A stretch of DNA of 64,000 nucleotides from Lancefieldella parvula DSM 20469 (GCF_000024225.1 NC_013203.1:1054001-1118000); one strand, 5' to 3'. Counted from the first letter of the stretch, positions 9,914-20,091 are shown. Numbers and translations are program-made. The notes: a model not told the origin generated them from the letters alone.

Positions 9914-12150
9914 TGCTTACCTCGATAGCGTCTACGAGTAGCGTGTGCGCTACCCTTTCTAGCACCTGTCTTAAGCCTTTTAATAACATCATCTGAGGTA
10001 GTACCCTCAAGCTGGCTTCTGATGGCAACAATCTGGTCTCTGAGTTCTGCCGCGTGCTCATAATCCATAGACGCAGAAGCTTCTGCCATCTCTGCTTCCA
10101 TACCAGAAAGCATAGCTTCAACTTCTGAACGAGGGAGATTTTGAAGCTCTTCAGTAAGCAACTCTGCAGGCATCTCAAGAATTGATTCTTGCTGTTCCTC
10201 AAGCGAATCTTCATCATTGGAAGCGGTATAAAACTCTCCATTTTTGCGCTTACGCTTATCAATATTCTCTGAGGCTTCAGCGATAAAGCCTGCAATATCA
10301 GTAATAGATTTCTTAACAGTTTTAGGCACAATACCATGCTCTTTGTTAAATGCTTCCTGAAGCTCTCGACGCCTTTTTGTCTCATCAATAGCAATACGCA
10401 TGGAATCGGTAATTTTATCGGCGTACATAATAACCTGACCAGAAGCATTTCTTGCTGCTCTACCCATAGTCTGAATGAGAGATCTTCTATTTCTTAAGAA
10501 GCCTTCTTTATCTGCATCAAGAATAGCAACAAGAGAAACCTCAGGAATATCAAGTCCTTCTCGTAAAAGGTTAATTCCAACCAGTACGTCAATCTTACCC
10601 TGACGCAAATCTCTAATGATTTCTACACGGTCAAGTGTGGCAGTATCTGAGTGCATATAGTTGACTTTAATACCCTCATCTAACAGGTGATCTGTAAGGT
10701 CTTCTGCCATACGTTTAGTAAGTGTAGTAACAAGAACGCGTTCTTTTTTTGCCACACGCTCTTTAACCTCTGAAATAAGATCGTCAATCTGACCTCTTAC
10801 TGGCCTGACATCAATCTTTGGATCCAAAAGACCAGTTGGACGGATGATCTGCTCAACTTGTTGCTGAGCCACTGTCTCTTCATAGTCTCCAGGAGTTGCA
10901 GATACGTAAATAAACTGAGGGATACGTCCTTCAAACTCATCAAATCTGAGTGGTCTGTTGTCAAGCGCAGAAGGAAGTCTAAATCCATGATCTACCAGCG
11001 TAACTTTACGAGATCTATCACCCTCATACATACCTCTAATTTGAGGAACAGTAACGTGTGACTCATCGATAATGCAAATCATATCTTTAGGGAAATAGTC
11101 AATGAGTGTATAAGGAGGCTCACCTGGAGCACGGCCGTCCAAATGGCGGGAATAGTTCTCAATACCATTGCAGTAACCCATGGTCTCAAGCATCTCTAAA
11201 TCATAGTTTGTTCTCTGAGCAAGACGTTGGGCTTCTAATAGTTTATCGTTTTCTTTAAGCTCTTTAACACGAGCTTCCATCTCTTCAGAGATGGTTGTAA
11301 GAGCATGAGTAATCTTTGGGCGCTCAGTAACATAGTGAGAAGCTGGCCAAATTGGGATAGCGTCAAACTCTCTAAGCACCTCGCCTGTTACAGTACTAAC
11401 CTCTGAAATGCTTTCTACTTCGTCACCAAAAAACTCAATACGCAACGGATTTTCTGCATATGGCGGAAATACATCAACAACGTCTCCACGAACCCTAAAC
11501 ATGCCACGCTGCAAGTCATAATCATTTCTATCGTACTGAACATTAATAAGATCTTTAATAAAATCATCGCGCTCAAGAGGAACAGATTTATCTACATTAG
11601 GAGCAAGACCAGCATAATCTTGTGGACTACCAATACCGTAAATACACGATACAGATGCAACAACAATGACATCACGCCTGGACAAAAGAGACGAAGTTGC
11701 CTGGTGACGGAGCTTCTCTACCTCTTCATTAATGGAAGCATCTTTTTCTATATACGTATCTGACTGCGGAACATACGCTTCTGGCTGGTAATAATCATAA
11801 TATGAGACAAAGTACACAACAGCATTGTTAGGAAACAGTTCCTTCATCTCTGAAGCAACCTGAGCGGCCAGCGTTTTATTAGGTTCCATAATAAGCGTGG
11901 GGCGATTGAGTTTCTCGATAGTCTTAGCCATAGAGAAAGTCTTACCTGAGCCCGTAACACCTAAGAGTGTCTGATACCTAAGCCCATCTTCAATTCCTTG
12001 AGCCAACTTTTCTATTGCCTGCGGCTGATCACCTGCTGGCTCAAAAGGAGATACTACCTGAAGCTTCTCTTCTCCTGCTTCACGACCAAATCGACGCAGC
12101 TCAGCGCCTATATACTCTTTATGTTGATCTTCAGCATGAGATGAGTCCAT
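9910..12150 (-). CDS. uvrB: Excinuclease ABC subunit B
   Basis: A 746-residue UvrB, the helicase-like damage-verification subunit that receives DNA from UvrA and recruits UvrC. Present are Walker [11 protein letters not shown], the beta-hairpin region [12 protein letters not shown], the DESH Walker B ([10 protein letters not shown]), helicase motifs [17 protein letters not shown] and QTMGRAARN, and a C-terminal UVR domain ([19 protein letters not shown]) that binds UvrC. The N-terminus carries about 30 extra residues. The ATG has AAAAGGAGGA upstream. Expression is probably under SOS control because a LexA-like box overlaps the predicted -35. Confidence 0.97.
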   Translation of the reverse strand: MDSSHAEDQHKEYIGAELRRFGREAGEEKLQVVSPFEPAGDQPQAIEKLAQGIEDGLRYQTLLGVTGSGKTFSMAKTIEKLNRPTLIMEPNKTLAAQVASEMKELFPNNAVVYFVSYYDYYQPEAYVPQSDTYIEKDASINEEVEKLRHQATSSLLSRRDVIVVASVSCIYGIGSPQDYAGLAPNVDKSVPLERDDFIKDLINVQYDRNDYDLQRGMFRVRGDVVDVFPPYAENPLRIEFFGDEVESISEVSTVTGEVLREFDAIPIWPASHYVTERPKITHALTTISEEMEARVKELKENDKLLEAQRLAQRTNYDLEMLETMGYCNGIENYSRHLDGRAPGEPPYTLIDYFPKDMICIIDESHVTVPQIRGMYEGDRSRKVTLVDHGFRLPSALDNRPLRFDEFEGRIPQFIYVSATPGDYEETVAQQQVEQIIRPTGLLDPKIDVRPVRGQIDDLISEVKERVAKKERVLVTTLTKRMAEDLTDHLLDEGIKVNYMHSDTATLDRVEIIRDLRQGKIDVLVGINLLREGLDIPEVSLVAILDADKEGFLRNRRSLIQTMGRAARNASGQVIMYADKITDSMRIAIDETKRRRELQEAFNKEHGIVPKTVKKSITDIAGFIAEASENIDKRKRKNGEFYTASNDEDSLEEQQESILEMPAELLTEELQNLPRSEVEAMLSGMEAEMAEASASMDYEHAAELRDQIVAIRSQLEGTTSDDVIKRLKTGARKGSAHATRRRYRGKH

Positions 12151-12175
12151 GAAATCCTCCTTTTCTTGTGAAAGT

Positions 12176-12211
12176 AGTATACCCCACTTCTAAAAAATGA
12201 AACACTTGTTC
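12176..12211 (-). promoter_or_regulatory. uvrB promoter with LexA (SOS)-like box
   Basis: On the minus strand, GAACAAGTGTTT (12211-12200) matches the Gram-positive LexA consensus GAAC-N4-GTTC except for the last base. It overlaps a proposed -35 (TGTTTC, 12204-12199), which is 17 bases from a -10 of TATACT (12181-12176). Repression of uvrB by LexA is established in other bacteria; here it is inferred from the site. Confidence 0.6.
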
Positions 12212-12326
12212 TATACTTTTTATAAATTGCAGTATAGTTTCAAAGCGTGACGGGTAATAAATAAACTACCTATATACGCTAAAATAGCATTTAAACAAAT
12301 AAGATACACCAGATAAAGGAGATACC

Positions 12327-14411
12327 TTGGGCGTCTCAGATCTTTTCTCGCTAAATAAAGCTTCAAAGCAATCTCAGGGATCTACCCTAGAGAAGATTTT
12401 GCTGCGCTCAAATAATGTCATTGCCTCTCTTAAAGACCTTGTTGCAAACAATCAGATTACAGAGACGGGTCTTCAAGAGATGTTGATGCGCTCTAAAAAT
12501 CTCGAGAATACCAATCTGCCTAAGGGCGATGTTCATAAACTTGATAGAACGGGTCGCTGGTGGTTTAATGCCAACACACTGGAATGTGCGGCTGAAGAGT
12601 ACGATGCTTTTATTGCAACTGAAGCAATCCTCAATATTTCACAAGATGTTGAGGCTCTAAAAAATACTCACGCTTCTGAAACGGATCTCCAGCTTGTTCG
12701 TACTACACTCTCGCAGGTAGCAAGTATCATGCCCAAGTCATCCTCCCTTACTGAGCAAGTTGCTCCTTTTAGTGGTGGTGCAGACGGCAGCTCTGACTGG
12801 ATGAAACGTCTCTGGTTTGCCAACTATGTTGAGAACACACCATTTCCCTTTAGGATGGTGTATAACTTCTCTTACAACCCCCAGCTTGATATTTTGGTAT
12901 TTGAATTCTTTGTAGCTCGCCCTCGCTGCTTTAGTTTCTTATCTGCAGAAAAGTCAGAGCAAATTGCAGCAGCACGTGCTTATGCGCTGCGAACTTCTCT
13001 TTGCGTTGCTCGTATGGCGCTTCAAAGCTGTAAAATCTCTCGTGTCTGCATCAATGGCAGCCTACGCGGAGAAGACCGTATTGTCATATCGATGGACTTA
13101 AACGAGGCTGCACTTGCTCGCCTCTTACCTACTGCAGCAAATACTCAAATTGACAGTAACAGCTTTCCACAAGATCCTGCGCTTAGAGTTTCTTTTGACA
13201 CTGAAGGTTGGTTCAACGAGGTTGAACCCTTCATGAAGCCAACTGATGAGTGGGTTTCTCCTCGTAGCTTCTTTGAGGTACCAGACTTGTCTGATCGTCC
13301 TTGTTCGGCGGCGGTTACCGCTATTTGTGGAGCTCAAAAGGTAAATGATCTTGGGTACTCTGAAGCAGCTCATCGCATTAAGCTTTGGAATACCACCCTC
13401 AACAACATCCCAAAAGATGCTTCAACTGCAGATGTAGTTAGCCAGCTTGAGGAAGCAAAAGCTTCAACTTCTGATATTTATGCCATTGAAGGTCTTGATA
13501 GAGTCATTCACGGCCTGGTTGAAGGGACTATTGATTTTTCAGATAGAAGAACCATGGCCGAGAAATTCCTCTTTGGCTCGCCTCTCAACAAAACACTTGA
13601 GACCATAAAGAACATCATGGATGGAGAGCCAGATCCAGATGCTCTAGAAAAAACACTCACAGAGCTTGAATCGCAGGTTTCACCAACCCTTGATATGGGC
13701 TTATACCTGGACGATTCGGATTCTATCTACAGATATTTTGATTCCATCTCAGAGCGCATAGCCTATAACCTTGCGTTCCCCAATGAGCCAAGAAAACTTG
13801 TACTTATTCCAGATACGTACTTCATGTCTTTGGCAAGAATGGCACGCGCCTATAACCTGCTTGAGCAGTCAGAAAAAGCAGAACGCTACGCGCAAGAAGC
13901 CCACAGGATTTCTCCTTTGGGAATTGATGCAACATTGTTGCTAGTAAGAACACTGGAAGATCAGTCAAAAATTTTTGAGGCTGCAAAGCTTCTCAAAAAT
14001 CTTATCCAACATCTTTTCTCCAGTTCAGATGTTGCACTGGTGTACTATCGCCTGGCATATATGGAGTGGAAACTGGGACGCTCTGATCTTTGCGCAGCTT
14101 GCTATCAAATGGCCATAATTATCGGTGGTAATGTTGCTCAGCCTGCAAAAGAAGAGCTTAAAGACCTTCTAAAGACAGATTCTTCTGTCAAAACGCTAGA
14201 CACCCCTCAAGAGGTCTTCTCGTTCCTTGAGCAAAATAATATTCCTGTCTTTGACCAGAAAGCTGTATTTAACAAGGCAGTTACTATTGCCAGTGCCTGT
14301 GTTAACGATGGCGTTTATTGTGTTGGTCAGAATATGCTCAAGAACTGCCTTGAGATTACGTTTGATGATGCAGCTGCAAAAGTTGAGAGTTCACTGAGAT
14401 CACCCTACTAA
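12327..14411 (+). CDS. Tetratricopeptide-repeat protein of unknown function
   Basis: A 694-residue soluble protein with no signal peptide or membrane segment. TPR-like helix pairs are visible in the C-terminal third, for example ARMARAYNLLEQSEKAERYAQEAHRISPL and VALVYYRLAYMEWKLGRSDLCAACYQMAIIIGG. The first 450 residues resemble nothing I recognise. The start is TTG at 12327, chosen because AAAGGAG lies five to six bases upstream and no better start exists nearby. It diverges from uvrB across 176 bases. It probably acts as a scaffold or regulator through protein contacts, but that is only inferred from the repeats. Confidence 0.75.
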   Translation: MGVSDLFSLNKASKQSQGSTLEKILLRSNNVIASLKDLVANNQITETGLQEMLMRSKNLENTNLPKGDVHKLDRTGRWWFNANTLECAAEEYDAFIATEAILNISQDVEALKNTHASETDLQLVRTTLSQVASIMPKSSSLTEQVAPFSGGADGSSDWMKRLWFANYVENTPFPFRMVYNFSYNPQLDILVFEFFVARPRCFSFLSAEKSEQIAAARAYALRTSLCVARMALQSCKISRVCINGSLRGEDRIVISMDLNEAALARLLPTAANTQIDSNSFPQDPALRVSFDTEGWFNEVEPFMKPTDEWVSPRSFFEVPDLSDRPCSAAVTAICGAQKVNDLGYSEAAHRIKLWNTTLNNIPKDASTADVVSQLEEAKASTSDIYAIEGLDRVIHGLVEGTIDFSDRRTMAEKFLFGSPLNKTLETIKNIMDGEPDPDALEKTLTELESQVSPTLDMGLYLDDSDSIYRYFDSISERIAYNLAFPNEPRKLVLIPDTYFMSLARMARAYNLLEQSEKAERYAQEAHRISPLGIDATLLLVRTLEDQSKIFEAAKLLKNLIQHLFSSSDVALVYYRLAYMEWKLGRSDLCAACYQMAIIIGGNVAQPAKEELKDLLKTDSSVKTLDTPQEVFSFLEQNNIPVFDQKAVFNKAVTIASACVNDGVYCVGQNMLKNCLEITFDDAAAKVESSLRSPY

Positions 14412-14434
14412 AAGTAGCACGCGTAAGCTCTAAC

Positions 14435-15058
14435 TTATTGCTCTAAATGTTGGTTAAACCGAGCGTTGAGCCAAAGCTCTACCTGTGCTTTAAGCTCATC
14501 CAGGCCTCCGGAGTTCACAAACACTGTATCCGCCTGATCACGCAAGTATTTATCGGTAGGTTGATGCGCTATACGTTGCTCAAACTCCTGGCGAGAAGAC
14601 CCTCGCTGTTCAGCGCGCTTTGCTCTGAGCTCTAAAGGTGCTACAACAACGACAACTTCATCAACCAGCTCCAACAAATCTTCAACACGATCAAGCAACG
14701 GAACCTCTACAAAGCAGAACCGAGCATCTGCAACAGGTGCCTCTTTTGTCAGAAACTGACGCATATACTCCCTGATAAAAGGCATTTCAAGATCTTCTAG
14801 AAGCTCCGCTGATTCACTAGTAGCAAAAGCTCTACGGCCAAGCTCTCGCCTATTAATTTCATTAGTATCAGGATCCAGTAAATCTTTTCCAAAAGCCTCT
14901 GCCACACGATAGGTGCACTCACATCCTGGACGTAAAAGCTTTCGAGAAACTTCATCAAGATCAAAGCGCAGACCACCTGCTGCTTCAAACATTTTAGAAA
15001 CAGTTGATTTTCCAGACGCCATTCCGCCAGCGAGAATTACCTTGTACATGTAGCTCAC
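14435..15058 (-). CDS. coaE: Dephospho-CoA kinase
   Basis: A 207-residue P-loop kinase that phosphorylates the 3'-hydroxyl of dephospho-CoA, the last step of coenzyme A synthesis. The P-loop GGMASGKSTVSKMF, the FDLDEVSRKLLRPG substrate region, and the lid and C-terminal segments RAEQRGSSRQEFEQRIAHQ are typical. Length is normal. It begins two bases after the stop of the ABC ATPase gene upstream, so it is probably cotranscribed with that importer, although a functional link is not evident. The region encoding GSSRQ carries one copy of the GGCGAGAA octamer. Confidence 0.93.
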   Translation of the reverse strand: MSYMYKVILAGGMASGKSTVSKMFEAAGGLRFDLDEVSRKLLRPGCECTYRVAEAFGKDLLDPDTNEINRRELGRRAFATSESAELLEDLEMPFIREYMRQFLTKEAPVADARFCFVEVPLLDRVEDLLELVDEVVVVVAPLELRAKRAEQRGSSRQEFEQRIAHQPTDKYLRDQADTVFVNSGGLDELKAQVELWLNARFNQHLEQ

Positions 15059-15060
15059 TC

Positions 15061-15690
15061 CTATAACTGCAGTGCTGTATAAGAGCCTAGCAGTTTTATT
15101 TCTTCAGGAGTGTGAGTTACCCAAATTACAACTTTTGATTCAATAAACGGTTTGATAAAGGCAATAACCTGCTGCTTAAGCGCTTCATCTAATCCTTTAA
15201 ACGGTTCATCAAAGAGTAAAATATCTGCATTAGCAAAGAGTGTGCGCAAAAGAGCAACGCGTCTCTTTTGTCCACCAGAGAGCTCATTTACTAACTTGTT
15301 ATCTGTGCCTTCAAGTCCAACTCCACAAAGAGCTTCCTTTATTCGTACTCGTAAGATTTGTTTTTGCTCCTTTGAGCGTGCTTGTGTAGCAAGCATAATA
15401 TTTGCCATAACACTCAAATTTTCTAGCAGCCTATCTTCTTGAAACATCATGACTGTTTTAGCATAAGGTGATTTGTACACTGTACCTGAGTCAGCCATTT
15501 CAAGACCACAAAGAATACGAAGAAGTGTTGTTTTTCCAGCTCCGGAGGGATCAGAAAGTACGTATACTCCCCTATCAAACTTGTAGGAAAAGTCATCTAA
15601 CACAACCGTATCGCCAAACGATTTAAAGATGTTTTTTACCTCAAGCTGAGGCTTAGTCATGTTCACAGAATTTGTAATTTTTTCTCTCAT
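15061..15690 (-). CDS. ABC importer ATPase, NitT/TauT (SsuB-like) family
   Basis: A cytoplasmic ATP-binding subunit of about 209 residues, with Walker A (DPSGAGKTTLLRIL), a NELSGGQKRRVALLRTLFA signature and Walker B DILLFDEPF. A longer in-frame reading exists, but the ATG at 15690 is favoured. It overlaps the permease stop as ATGA and has an AAAGAGC ribosome-site-like sequence, whereas an ATG at 15660 has none. Residues 15-20 of the usual Walker A lead, GPSG, read DPSG here. It powers the adjacent permease and binding lipoprotein. The transported compound is unknown. Confidence 0.87.
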   Translation of the reverse strand: MREKITNSVNMTKPQLEVKNIFKSFGDTVVLDDFSYKFDRGVYVLSDPSGAGKTTLLRILCGLEMADSGTVYKSPYAKTVMMFQEDRLLENLSVMANIMLATQARSKEQKQILRVRIKEALCGVGLEGTDNKLVNELSGGQKRRVALLRTLFANADILLFDEPFKGLDEALKQQVIAFIKPFIESKVVIWVTHTPEEIKLLGSYTALQL

Positions 15691-16568
15691 GAACAGCTCT
15701 TTTCTAACCTTGTAGCAGCCCATGAAACTAACCACATTACAATCTTCTCGCCAAGTACACTCATCACAATAACTACAAGTGTCCATGCAAAAAGCGCTGG
15801 TGTATCTAGGTACACTTTAGCATTATAGAGATGCTCACCAATGGAAAATGTAGGAAGGCCAATGACCTCGGCAGCAATTCCTGACTTCCAGCAAAATCCC
15901 ATAGCAAGTGAGGTTGCTGTCTTGAGCGAGGGCATAAGTTGTGACAAATATATTGCCTTAACGCGATACCAGCCATGAATTTGGTACACGTTGGCCATTT
16001 CAATTAGCTTCTGGTCAGTACCAAGAAGTCCTTCAAGCACCGCAATATAAATAATAGGAAGTGCCATCAAAAACGAAATTGAAATTGAGAGATAGGGTGT
16101 ACGAACCCAGATAAGTAACAAGATGACAAATGATGCCACCGGAATTGACTTAATGGTAGAAATAAGTGGCTCAAAAAGAAGTTTGACCAGCTTGTACTTA
16201 AAACTCAAAAACGCCAGCAAAGAACCAGCTGTAAAGGCAAGCGCTCCACCAACAAAAATACGTAAAAGAGAAAGACCAATAGAAACCCAAAATTCGCGTA
16301 GTTGAGCAAGCGAGAAAAGCGTCTGGATAGTCTGTATAGGCGAAGTTAAAACAATATCCTGGTTGATGGCAACTGCAACTATCTGCCATATAGCAAGCCA
16401 AAATACCAGGACACCTAAACGAACTCCCCAACTTGAAATAATTTTGCGAATAGTCTGAGTGCATGAAGTGCAACCGCTTTTCTCCGCAGAAAAGTATGCC
16501 GAGGCAGCACCTGTTGGGGCACTACCTCGGTCAGAGAAACTATCTTTTATGTGCGGATTATGCGCCAA
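15687..16568 (-). CDS. ABC importer permease, NitT/TauT (SsuC-like) family
   Basis: A 293-residue membrane subunit with about six transmembrane helices after a 45-residue polar N-terminus that carries two cysteines. The coupling-helix region EMANVYQIHGWYRVKAIYLSQLMPSL is the EAA loop expected of BPD_transp_1 permeases. The start is TTG at 16568, overlapping the binding-protein gene by 11 bases. A GGAGA element lies about 11 bases upstream. It forms one transcription unit with the genes on either side. Confidence 0.87.
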   Translation of the reverse strand: MAHNPHIKDSFSDRGSAPTGAASAYFSAEKSGCTSCTQTIRKIISSWGVRLGVLVFWLAIWQIVAVAINQDIVLTSPIQTIQTLFSLAQLREFWVSIGLSLLRIFVGGALAFTAGSLLAFLSFKYKLVKLLFEPLISTIKSIPVASFVILLLIWVRTPYLSISISFLMALPIIYIAVLEGLLGTDQKLIEMANVYQIHGWYRVKAIYLSQLMPSLKTATSLAMGFCWKSGIAAEVIGLPTFSIGEHLYNAKVYLDTPALFAWTLVVIVMSVLGEKIVMWLVSWAATRLEKSCS

Positions 16569-17574
16569 AGTAGAAATCGTCTCCGGGAACCTGTCCGCCT
16601 ACTGACTGAGGATTAGCCTCGGCCAGAATGCCTAAATAACTTGAAAGTGCAGTCTTCATATCTGCGCCATCAATATACGTAATATTACACTTAGGCAGTG
16701 CAACCTTGGCAATAGGCTCTGGAACAATGCCGTATTTGCCCACAAGTGTAGCAGCATCATCTGGATGATCAACAGCAAATTCAACAGAGTCTTTGTAGTG
16801 AGAAAGCAGAGCAGTCACAGCATCTGGAGAATCCGAGATAAGCTTTGAAGAAATAATGGTTACGCCTGCAATCAACTTACTCTGAGGATTAACTGTCTCC
16901 CACTCGGCACCAAGGTCAATTGCTATGCGAATCTGACTGTTCTTGGTTTGTGCCACGGTAACAAAAGGCTGTGGAAGCAATGCGATTCCCTCTGGATCTT
17001 GTGCTAGAGCTGCAACGCACTCGGTATGCTCGCTCTTCCACTCAACCTGGACATCTTCACCAAGCGTCATACCATTTTTGCTCAACAAGTAGGACAGTGT
17101 GTACTCTGGAACAGCACCCTTACCAGAGGCATAGAGCGTCTTTCCCTTAAGGTCAGCAATCTTAGAAATAGCGCTTCCCGTCTCAACAATGTAGAGAACA
17201 TTCAGTACGTTGAGGCAAGCTACCTTGTAGGCACCTTTGGTCTTGTTGAATAACGTAGCGGCAAGGTTTGCAGGAATAGACGCAACGTCGACATCACCCT
17301 GAGCTACCTTAGCAACTACCTGATCAGGGGCATCTAAAATCTCAAATGAATAATTGTTGTCGGTAATGTTTTTTGCTTCAACCTCACTCATGAACTTAAC
17401 CAAGCCCATGGCGGTAGGTCCTTTAAGTGTTGCAACTTTTACCGCAACGGGGTCAGATTTCTTAGCCTCATCTTTTGCAGTTTCTTGAGACTTCTCTTGA
17501 CTTGTTCCCTTGCAGCCAAACAATGCTGTAGCTGGAATAAGACTTGCAAGCTTAAGGAACGAACGTCTATCCAT
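16558..17574 (-). CDS. ABC substrate-binding lipoprotein, NitT/TauT family
   Basis: A 338-residue lipoprotein. The leader has an RR-containing stretch MDRRSFLKLASLIPATALFGC, which combines a possible Tat motif with a lipobox ending at Cys21. The mature part fits the NMT1/OMS1-like periplasmic-binding fold used for nitrate, taurine, riboflavin or thiamine-precursor importers, for example SAISKIADLKGKTLYASGKGAVPEYTLSYLLSKNGM. It is first in the operon with permease, ATPase and coaE, and is preceded by an extended -10 promoter. The ligand cannot be read from the sequence. Confidence 0.85.
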   Translation of the reverse strand: MDRRSFLKLASLIPATALFGCKGTSQEKSQETAKDEAKKSDPVAVKVATLKGPTAMGLVKFMSEVEAKNITDNNYSFEILDAPDQVVAKVAQGDVDVASIPANLAATLFNKTKGAYKVACLNVLNVLYIVETGSAISKIADLKGKTLYASGKGAVPEYTLSYLLSKNGMTLGEDVQVEWKSEHTECVAALAQDPEGIALLPQPFVTVAQTKNSQIRIAIDLGAEWETVNPQSKLIAGVTIISSKLISDSPDAVTALLSHYKDSVEFAVDHPDDAATLVGKYGIVPEPIAKVALPKCNITYIDGADMKTALSSYLGILAEANPQSVGGQVPGDDFYFGA

Positions 17575-17619
17575 AGATTACTCCTGACTCAAAAAGTTAA
17601 CTAGAGCTACCTTATCACG

Positions 17620-17653
17620 TCTATAGCAAAATTCACACGATATACAATATATC
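17620..17653 (-). promoter_or_regulatory. Promoter and operator-like repeat of the NitT/TauT importer operon
   Basis: On the minus strand, -35 TTGTAT (17647-17642) lies 16 bases from a -10 TATAGA (17625-17620) with an extended TGC in front. The imperfect palindrome GATATACAATATATC (17639-17653, arms GATATA/TATATC) overlaps the -35, as a repressor site would. Confidence 0.5.
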
Positions 17654-17707
17654 TTGCAAACTATTTGATACATCTATGAGAATAAGATGTGTCTACAGCG
17701 AGAAAAA

Positions 17708-18769
17708 CTAGTTCTTCTCGCCATATCCAAGGACGTAAGCGCGGCACAGATTTTCGGTACCAATAATTGCGTCAATGTGACAACGCTCACGCCCATGAGT
17801 ATTCAAGCAAGCTGGACCAAACGCGCCACTCTTAAGATTATTGCCAGAAAAATATGATGCGTTAGCATCGGTTGAGAAGTGGAAGGCAACCTGCTGATTC
17901 CACTTTTCTGGCTCAATAACTTCCTGTGCGCAAGCAATAAGCTTGTTGGAAACTTCCCAGTCATATGGAGAGCGAATATCAGAAACAATGATACCCACGT
18001 GATGCTCGTTTGAATTGTAGTCTGGACCAATGAGGGTAATGTCTAGCGATACGTACTCATCCACCTCAACGGGCAAGAAAGCGCCGCCGTGGCCAATCTC
18101 CTCATACATTGGGAAGGCAAATAAGGTGTTATAGAGGGGTTTCTCGCCAGACTGTGCAAGCCAACGTAGTGTGTGAAGTTGTGCTGCTACACAAGCCTTG
18201 TCATCAATAAAGCGAAAAACCATATAGCCGTTGTCATACATCTCAAAGTGAGGATCAATGGCAACAACTGCGCCCTCTGAGACACCCAGTGCACGCGCTT
18301 CTTCAGCAGTAGAAACATCAGCAATGAGCGAGATGGACATGTTGTCCTCATTGCGCTCCATAGTTTTAGCGTCCTCAAAAACGTGAACAGAGTGATGGTT
18401 GCAGATTACCTGACCATCAACAACAGAGCCATCTCTGCAGACAACATGACAGGTCTCGCCCTCAATGCTGTGATAGTTAATACCGCCCAGTTGACGAACG
18501 CGTAGCGTGCCGTCTGAATTAAACCCGCGGACAATCAAACCAATTGTATCAAGGTGGGCATTGACGCCCACGGTCTTACTAGTATCCTTGCCCTCTACCA
18601 GGACATATGCTGTAGCTTTGTTATCAATTTGAAGCTCATAGCCTGTTTCAGCAACAAGTTTACGAAGTAAATCGTGAATGCGATCGTAATAGCCAACAGG
18701 ACTATCACATTCGACAAGCTTCTTTGTAGTATCAATCAAGTACTGTATATCGGTCTCAAAACGAGTCAT
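17708..18769 (-). CDS. M42-family metallopeptidase
   Basis: A 353-residue cytosolic aminopeptidase-like enzyme of clan MH, family M42 (PepA/FrvX type). Zinc-ligand segments are NAHLDTIGLIV, FIDDKACVAA, the MYEEIGHGGA general-base region with its Glu pair, and the C-terminal CLNTHGRERCHIDAI. The closest family term is glutamyl/deblocking aminopeptidase, but specificity is unclear. It ends the pair pepT-M42, with a nine-base gap to pepT. Together with the peptide importers nearby it points to growth on peptides. Confidence 0.88.
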   Translation of the reverse strand: MTRFETDIQYLIDTTKKLVECDSPVGYYDRIHDLLRKLVAETGYELQIDNKATAYVLVEGKDTSKTVGVNAHLDTIGLIVRGFNSDGTLRVRQLGGINYHSIEGETCHVVCRDGSVVDGQVICNHHSVHVFEDAKTMERNEDNMSISLIADVSTAEEARALGVSEGAVVAIDPHFEMYDNGYMVFRFIDDKACVAAQLHTLRWLAQSGEKPLYNTLFAFPMYEEIGHGGAFLPVEVDEYVSLDITLIGPDYNSNEHHVGIIVSDIRSPYDWEVSNKLIACAQEVIEPEKWNQQVAFHFSTDANASYFSGNNLKSGAFGPACLNTHGRERCHIDAIIGTENLCRAYVLGYGEKN

Positions 18770-18778
18770 GAATATCTC

Positions 18779-20029
18779 CTAGTTTTGTGGATAAGTGTAA
18801 AGCTCTACCAGGTGCTCAAGCATGTCAACCATACCCTCAAGCTCTGGGACAGGAACAAACTCTCTAACGCCGTGGGCGTTGTAGTAGCAGGCCGAAAGAT
18901 TAGCGCAAGGAAATCCTCTAAAGGAGAGCTGAGACCCATCGGTGCCACCGCGCATTGGAATGCAGGTCATCTGTACACCAGCCTTCTCGTATGCAATGCG
19001 CGCATTCTCAATTAAGTGCGCATACTCAGGTTTCAAGACAATATCAGCCAAGTTGTGATACTGATCATGAATCTCAACAGAGAGAACCTCAGAGCCAATC
19101 TGCTTGTTTACATATGCTGCAGCATCAACCATCAGCTGCTTACGACGCTCAACTTTTGCCTGGTCATGATCACGAATAATGTAATCAGCACGTGCGGACT
19201 CACAATCACCATTGACGCGCTCCAGATAGAAAAAACCGTCATAACCTTCTGTGAACTCAGGACGCTCCGCAGGTGGAAGCAACTCATGAAAACGCATGAT
19301 TGCCTCAGACGCATTAATCATCTGTCCTTTTGCGGTTCCCGTGTGAACCGAAAGTCCATGAGCGCAAACAAACACCTCAGCAGCATTGAAGGTCTCGTAA
19401 CAGAACTCGCCAAACGGACCGCCGTCAATGGTGTAGCCATAAACAGCACCAAAGGCGTCAAGATCCAGAAGGGCCGCACCGTGACCAATCTCCTCATCAG
19501 GAACAAACGCAAGTGCAATGCGCGGATGCTTAAGCTCCGGATGTTCCTTGTAGCGAGCAAGCAAGCTAACAAGCATGGCAATACCAGCCTTGTCATCACC
19601 GCCAAGCAATGATGTACCGTCAGTAGTAACAAGCTGCCAACCAGTCATATGCTCAAGCTGAGGGTTTGTCTCGGGGCTAATATAAACCTCTCTACCCTCG
19701 CGATCTGAACCAACCACCAGCTTGCCGCCCTCGTAGGTAACTACCTGAGGATGAACGGGATTGCCCCAAGACTGCCAAGCAGTATCAATATGGCAACAGA
19801 AACCAAGTGTAGGAAGATCTTCCAAACCCTTACTTGCAGGCCAGTGAGCAACCACATAAGCATGCTCATCTACTGTTACATTTTCTGCACCAAGCTCACG
19901 AAGATCAGCCGCAACAACCTCAGCCATCTGATGCTGAGACTCAGTTGAAGGAACCGTATCTGCAGTCAGCGGATTGGACTGAGAAGAAACCTTGCAATAC
20001 GCAATAAATCTATCTAAAACGTCACTCAT
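18779..20029 (-). CDS. pepT: Peptidase T (tripeptide aminopeptidase)
   Basis: A 416-residue M20-family dizinc peptidase that removes N-terminal residues from tripeptides in the cytoplasm. Metal-site motifs are GFCCHIDTA, LLGGDDKAGIAMLVSLL, and PDEEIGHGAALLDLDAFGA. RGGTDGSQLSFRGFPCANL is the C-terminal catalytic segment typical of PepT. Length is standard. It is followed nine bases later by the M42 peptidase gene, suggesting coexpression in peptide catabolism. Confidence 0.94.
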   Translation of the reverse strand: MSDVLDRFIAYCKVSSQSNPLTADTVPSTESQHQMAEVVAADLRELGAENVTVDEHAYVVAHWPASKGLEDLPTLGFCCHIDTAWQSWGNPVHPQVVTYEGGKLVVGSDREGREVYISPETNPQLEHMTGWQLVTTDGTSLLGGDDKAGIAMLVSLLARYKEHPELKHPRIALAFVPDEEIGHGAALLDLDAFGAVYGYTIDGGPFGEFCYETFNAAEVFVCAHGLSVHTGTAKGQMINASEAIMRFHELLPPAERPEFTEGYDGFFYLERVNGDCESARADYIIRDHDQAKVERRKQLMVDAAAYVNKQIGSEVLSVEIHDQYHNLADIVLKPEYAHLIENARIAYEKAGVQMTCIPMRGGTDGSQLSFRGFPCANLSACYYNAHGVREFVPVPELEGMVDMLEHLVELYTYPQN

Positions 20030-20045
20030 ATAACTCCCTCACAAA

Positions 20046-20077
20046 AAACTGCGCTAACCAAATAGTTAACGCAGTTT
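20046..20077 (-). terminator. Intrinsic terminator of the glutamine-amidotransferase-like gene
   Basis: A stem of AAACTGCGYTAAC arms (20046-20058 and 20065-20077) with a six-base loop is followed by TTTTTTG on the minus strand, 15 bases after the stop of the 20092-20886 gene. Confidence 0.8.
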
Positions 20078-20091
20078 AGAGTATCAATATA

